Below are positions 6,637 through 9,213 of a DNA stretch of 9,213 nucleotides, piece after piece; positions within the stretch are counted from its first letter, which is position 1, and each line of letters opens with the position of its first letter. A program made the position numbers and the translations under genes. The notes under the pieces were generated by a model. It saw only the letters and a program-made list of their open reading frames with translations. It searched no databases and was not told the origin of the DNA. Origin of the DNA: Alphaproteobacteria bacterium (GTDB lineage: Bacteria; Pseudomonadota; Alphaproteobacteria; Paracaedibacterales; CAIULA01). The DNA lies in assembly GCA_019751935.1 (NCBI GenBank), contig JAIEMR010000031.1, positions 1 through 9,213 of the forward strand. The letters run 5' to 3'.

Positions 6637-8091
6637 TTATGCAGTAATTGCAAGATCTTCCTCTGTAAGAAAAGCATGCAATGCACCACATGACCCCTTA
6701 TCCAGCCCTTGTAAAACACCAACTATACGAATAGTTCCCCCATCATTAAGGAAAACAGGGCCTCCGCTCATGCCATGAACAACAGGAAAATTAGTAATTT
6801 TATAATGCCAATCAGGATTGCCAAGTTTTGGATCGGCTCTATTTATTATTTCATTATATAAAGGGCTCGGCGAAGAATTAACCAAAGCGAAACTATGCCC
6901 CGATAAACCGCCCCCAGGATAACCAGCGGCCCATACACGAGGATCATCAAAATCTATATCGGCTCTGGGAATAAATCTAGCTCCTTCTCCAAGAAGTGTA
7001 GGATTTGTAATTTGCATCAATGCTATATCGCTATGAGCTGGCGCGTCTTCTAATTTTTTTAGGTTTTGTATTCTAGCAGAATCCAGAACCATCTTAGAAT
7101 TTTCCTTTATTTCTGCAGTTCCTCCATCTTTAAAAGTAACAACAGAGTTCATTTTTGGACCATTATGCAAAAACAAATGGGTTACTTTATACTCTACATA
7201 ACTTTCCCAGTTTATTTTATCACTACTGCCTTCCATTCTATTGTTTGGCAAAAGGTCTTCGGGATTTAACTCACTATGGGGGATAAAATATATTTCAAGA
7301 TCTGCATCAGGTTCGATTATCCCAAAATGACGACAGGTTAAAATAAAATTTTGTCCATCTATGTTAATGACTGAACCGCTGCCAACATACGATATTTCAC
7401 GCACGCCTCCTTTTATTTCTACGAATAATATTCGACCAACATAAGGTAATATTAGCGCTTCAGTCTCTTTTAATCCAGGTGGCAACTCACTCTCTTTTTT
7501 ATTAAGCCAGAGTGAAGCAATTTCTATATCATTTCTTAAACGCATTAGAGTGCTTTTTACGTTAAGAAAAGAGGGTTCTATGGCTTTTGGTAACGACCCA
7601 CCCCTTGCTTCTTTTTCTTGATTTTCTTGATGAACCACATTGGCCAAAATACGCTCAAGATTGGGTAAGAATTGAACTAAAGGATATTTAGTTCTAAGAA
7701 TATGGGGGTTAGCAATTTTACTAAAAGTTTTATAAGAGCTATCTGCTTTATTCCAGACTTCAAAACCACCTTTAATATTTGCAAAAGGATCTTCTTCACT
7801 ATTGTATTCCTTAAAAAAACTTTCCGACAATCCTGACACATCCATACCAAGAAGTTCAAATCGATCAAACAGATCCTTTACATAGTCTTTCACCCAATCA
7901 TGAGAAAGAAATTTTTCAGGTGGTTGTCGTCTTTCACGACTAGCTGCAAGATATCCTTCACTAAAAACTCTAGGCACATCTTCCATTGCAGATACATTAG
8001 CAATACACTTCAAAAAGAAAAAAACAACCGACATTGCCGTAAAGATATTTTTATAACTGTTAGATTTCATCTTCACTAATCGCACTTTCAT
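6637..8091 (-). CDS. Exported trypsin-like serine protease with a novel N-terminal region
   Basis: The C-terminal half is a chymotrypsin/trypsin-fold serine protease. GSGSVINIDGQNFILTCRHF (237-256) holds the catalytic His255. HSDIAL (353-358) holds Asp355. VVHGMSGGPVF (437-447) holds Ser442 with its oxyanion glycines. A late VGVLQG strand follows, as expected in this fold. The usual TAAHC is TCRHF here, so the classical Cys42-Cys58 disulfide cannot form. Residues 36-215 are a helical, charged region I cannot match to any known domain. A signal peptide precedes it, with likely cleavage after NVSA (residue 35), before MEDVP, so it acts in the periplasm or outside. The start is uncertain: the ATG at 8091 and a second in-frame ATG at 8070 both give a signal peptide and neither has a strong ribosome site. 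The small exported protein gene follows in the same transcript direction after 49 bp. The natural substrate is unknown. Confidence 0.87.
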   Translation of the reverse strand: MKVRLVKMKSNSYKNIFTAMSVVFFFLKCIANVSAMEDVPRVFSEGYLAASRERRQPPEKFLSHDWVKDYVKDLFDRFELLGMDVSGLSESFFKEYNSEEDPFANIKGGFEVWNKADSSYKTFSKIANPHILRTKYPLVQFLPNLERILANVVHQENQEKEARGGSLPKAIEPSFLNVKSTLMRLRNDIEIASLWLNKKESELPPGLKETEALILPYVGRILFVEIKGGVREISYVGSGSVINIDGQNFILTCRHFGIIEPDADLEIYFIPHSELNPEDLLPNNRMEGSSDKINWESYVEYKVTHLFLHNGPKMNSVVTFKDGGTAEIKENSKMVLDSARIQNLKKLEDAPAHSDIALMQITNPTLLGEGARFIPRADIDFDDPRVWAAGYPGGGLSGHSFALVNSSPSPLYNEIINRADPKLGNPDWHYKITNFPVVHGMSGGPVFLNDGGTIRIVGVLQGLDKGSCGALHAFLTEEDLAITA

Positions 8092-8132
8092 CCAATCAAT
8101 AAACTCAATACTAATTAGAGTAATCTTTTTCC

Positions 8133-8161
8133 ATTAAATTTTTGTTAATAACCTTCGTCAG
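8133..8161 (-). promoter_or_regulatory. Candidate promoter of the protease operon
   Basis: On the minus strand CTGACG (8161-8156) is followed after 17 bp by TTTAAT (8138-8133), matching four and five of six consensus positions. Transcription would start near 8126 and leave a leader of about 35 nt to the ATG at 8091. The predicted start is upstream of both possible start codons, so it does not choose between them. Confidence 0.45.
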
Positions 8162-8183
8162 GGTCCTCTTTAATTTAAAACTC

Positions 8184-8211
8184 TTAATTATTTTCCAAAT
8201 TATGATATAAT
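8184..8211 (+). promoter_or_regulatory. Extended -10 promoter of the right-edge gene pair
   Basis: TGATATAAT (8203-8211) is a perfect extended -10 element (TGnTATAAT). The -35 candidate TTAATT (8184-8189, 16 bp upstream) is poor, which is usual for extended -10 promoters. The start site would be near 8218, only about 5 bp before the palindrome at 8223-8240, so a repressor bound there would block initiation. Confidence 0.6.
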
Positions 8212-8222
8212 CGCGCTCAACG

Positions 8223-8240
8223 CCGGTTATTAATAAACGG
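8223..8240. promoter_or_regulatory. Near-perfect 18-bp palindrome: candidate operator or start-site hairpin
   Basis: CCGGTTATTAATAAACGG equals its own reverse complement at 16 of 18 positions, with one mismatched pair (G8226/A8237). It lies between the extended -10 (8203-8211) and the ATG at 8247. As DNA it fits a dimeric-repressor operator. As RNA it can fold into a six-pair stem with one mismatch and a four-base loop. Its right arm ends in CGG, which with A8241 forms the CGGA that is the only Shine-Dalgarno-like sequence for the 8247 gene. Confidence 0.5.
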
Positions 8241-8246
8241 ATAAAA

Positions 8247-8681
8247 ATGAATACAAATCATTGGGGCGTATTAATACAAGCGGCTGAGTTAATCATTCTT
8301 GTTTTGGGTGCTTGGCTTACTTATCGTGGCTGGCAAAAAGATAGAGAAAAAGACCGAGAAAACACGCGTAATAATATGCGACAACAATATCTTTCTGACG
8401 CGTACATTTTTATTGCTGATTTTGTACAACGTAATCCATTGAATGAAGAATTTAAAAAACATGCCCAAAATATTGAAAAAGCAGCTGATTTAATAAATTT
8501 GTTTGGAACAGAAGAAGAAATTAAAGAGTTTGAGCAGTTTTCCCTAGAAGCTTCAATACCAAATAGGCAAGCAAGTTTAGATCGTATTCTTCAAATGCTA
8601 CGTAATAGATTGAGAAAGGAGCTAAATCTTCCAGAGATTATGCACCCTCCTCGTGGAGTTAGATTTACAAAGAAAGAATAA
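8247..8681 (+). CDS. Small membrane-anchored protein of unknown function
   Basis: This 144-aa protein has one N-terminal transmembrane helix (about residues 6-26, ending in GAWLTYRGW). A highly charged KDREKDRENTR linker follows, then a helical cytoplasmic domain. By the positive-inside rule the charged remainder should face the cytoplasm. The part around DLINLFGTEEEIKEFEQF (81-98) followed by LDRILQMLRNRLRKEL (111-126) resembles, from memory, a widespread but uncharacterised type of small protein with an LFGT-x(3)-I segment and a C-terminal LR-x(2)-LRxEL helix. I cannot name the family. The gene follows a strong extended -10 and a palindromic leader; its ribosome site is weak (CGGA, 5 nt spacing). 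The next gene starts 3 nt after its stop (TAATAAATG), so they are almost certainly translated together and may form a functional pair. Confidence 0.82.
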   Translation: MNTNHWGVLIQAAELIILVLGAWLTYRGWQKDREKDRENTRNNMRQQYLSDAYIFIADFVQRNPLNEEFKKHAQNIEKAADLINLFGTEEEIKEFEQFSLEASIPNRQASLDRILQMLRNRLRKELNLPEIMHPPRGVRFTKKE

Positions 8682-8684
8682 TAA

Positions 8685-9213
8685 ATGGCTATTAATGACT
8701 TAAAAGTTTTTACAAAAGAAGAAACCTTTATTCTTCTTAATGAGCGAGCTAGCTATATACAAAAGTTAATAAAAGATATTAAGACTATATGGGATTTACC
8801 CATTGAGCTAATAAATGAATTGGCTAAGCATGGGGTAGATTTTTTAGACTTGACTCGCACCTATACAGAGTTAGTGTTTGTTCTTTATAGAAGCATGTTT
8901 GTTGCATCTGCTTGGGAAAAACAGAGAGAAGAAATTAGTGAAGATGCTTATTTTTATGATCAGATTCAGAAAGATTTACATCGTAACATTATTGAGCATG
9001 TTAATAAGATATTAGCACACCAAGATAATGTAAATGCTGGTTCAAGGCGAGGTATTTACCCCCGATTTACTGACTCAGAGGGTAATGTATTCGATGCAAC
9101 ATGGAATTCTATAACACACCATGCTTATGAATTAATTCCTCTCATAGAGTCAATGAAAAGTGCAATTGAAACGGCGTATCTTGCTAAGTTTAATAAAGCT
9201 TTGCCGTTACTTT
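8685..9213 (+). CDS. Partial gene: HEPN-like protein of unknown function, 3' end outside the window
   Basis: An uninterrupted frame starts at ATG 8685 (MAINDLKVFTKEETF...) and runs 176 codons to the window edge without a stop. No known full-length family was recognised. The visible part looks all-helical, with no signal peptide or membrane segment. Residues 98-114 read LHRNIIEHVNKILAHQD. Within this, R100-N-I-I-E-H105 fits the RNxxxH (R-X4-H) active-site signature of HEPN ribonucleases, and the following AHQD resembles the R...AHxD patterns of HEPN proteins such as AbiU2-type domains. The motif sits in a predicted helix after a helical N-terminus, as in HEPN domains. It is short enough to arise by chance. 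The start is supported by AAAGA about 9 nt upstream and by the 3-nt spacing from the membrane-anchored gene, which implies coupling. If the HEPN reading is right, an RNA-targeting toxin or defence role is possible. Confidence 0.75.
   Translation, partial: MAINDLKVFTKEETFILLNERASYIQKLIKDIKTIWDLPIELINELAKHGVDFLDLTRTYTELVFVLYRSMFVASAWEKQREEISEDAYFYDQIQKDLHRNIIEHVNKILAHQDNVNAGSRRGIYPRFTDSEGNVFDATWNSITHHAYELIPLIESMKSAIETAYLAKFNKALPLL

Noticed and set aside
7066..7868. Short open frames at 7066-7269 (plus) and 7677-7868 (minus) within the protease gene
   Set aside because: Both overlap the protease reading frame, which carries the conserved catalytic motifs; the short frames show only composition-driven hydrophobic translations.

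Overview
The window looks like a piece of chromosome from an AT-rich Gram-negative bacterium, most likely an alphaproteobacterium. The support is a DUF3501 protein of proteobacterial type, a ThrRS of the bacterial type with E. coli-like numbering of its zinc ligands, a pgeF-prs pair, several Sec-exported orphan proteins, and low GC by eye. The exported orphans and AT richness would suit a host-associated lineage such as Holosporales, but that placement is inference, not something the sequence proves.

Layout. Positions 1-76 hold the 3' part of a tRNA-Leu(CAA) on the plus strand. Facing it on the minus strand are a divergent PRPP synthetase homologue (83-946) and pgeF (943-1713), coupled by an ATGA overlap. 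Next on the minus strand come an orphan exported protein (1832-2449) and thrS (2661-4571). A 103-bp divergent spacer leads to a plus-strand pair: a DUF3501 protein (4675-5283) and an alpha/beta hydrolase (5303-6073). A second minus-strand unit converges on it: an exported trypsin-like serine protease (6637-8091) and, 49 bp downstream, a small exported protein (6090-6587). A 155-bp divergent spacer with promoters on both strands separates this from a plus-strand pair at the right edge: a small membrane-anchored protein (8247-8681) and, 3 nt later, an unfinished gene (8685 to the window end).

Functionally the left two thirds is mostly housekeeping: tRNA, PRPP supply, cell-wall/nucleoside quality control and threonyl-tRNA charging. 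The right third is accessory. The protease unit is probably exported. The right-edge pair combines a membrane anchor with a protein containing an RNxxxH (R-X4-H) signature like that of HEPN ribonucleases. It sits behind a strong extended -10 promoter, with a near-perfect 18-bp palindrome covering its Shine-Dalgarno region. That pair is the best candidate here for an undescribed system, although its second gene is cut by the window and the HEPN reading rests on a short motif.

No insertion sequence, integrase, CRISPR array, rRNA or replication origin was seen. No intergenic gap reaches 300 bases; the largest (2450-2660, 211 bp) holds only a candidate promoter and a ribosome binding site.
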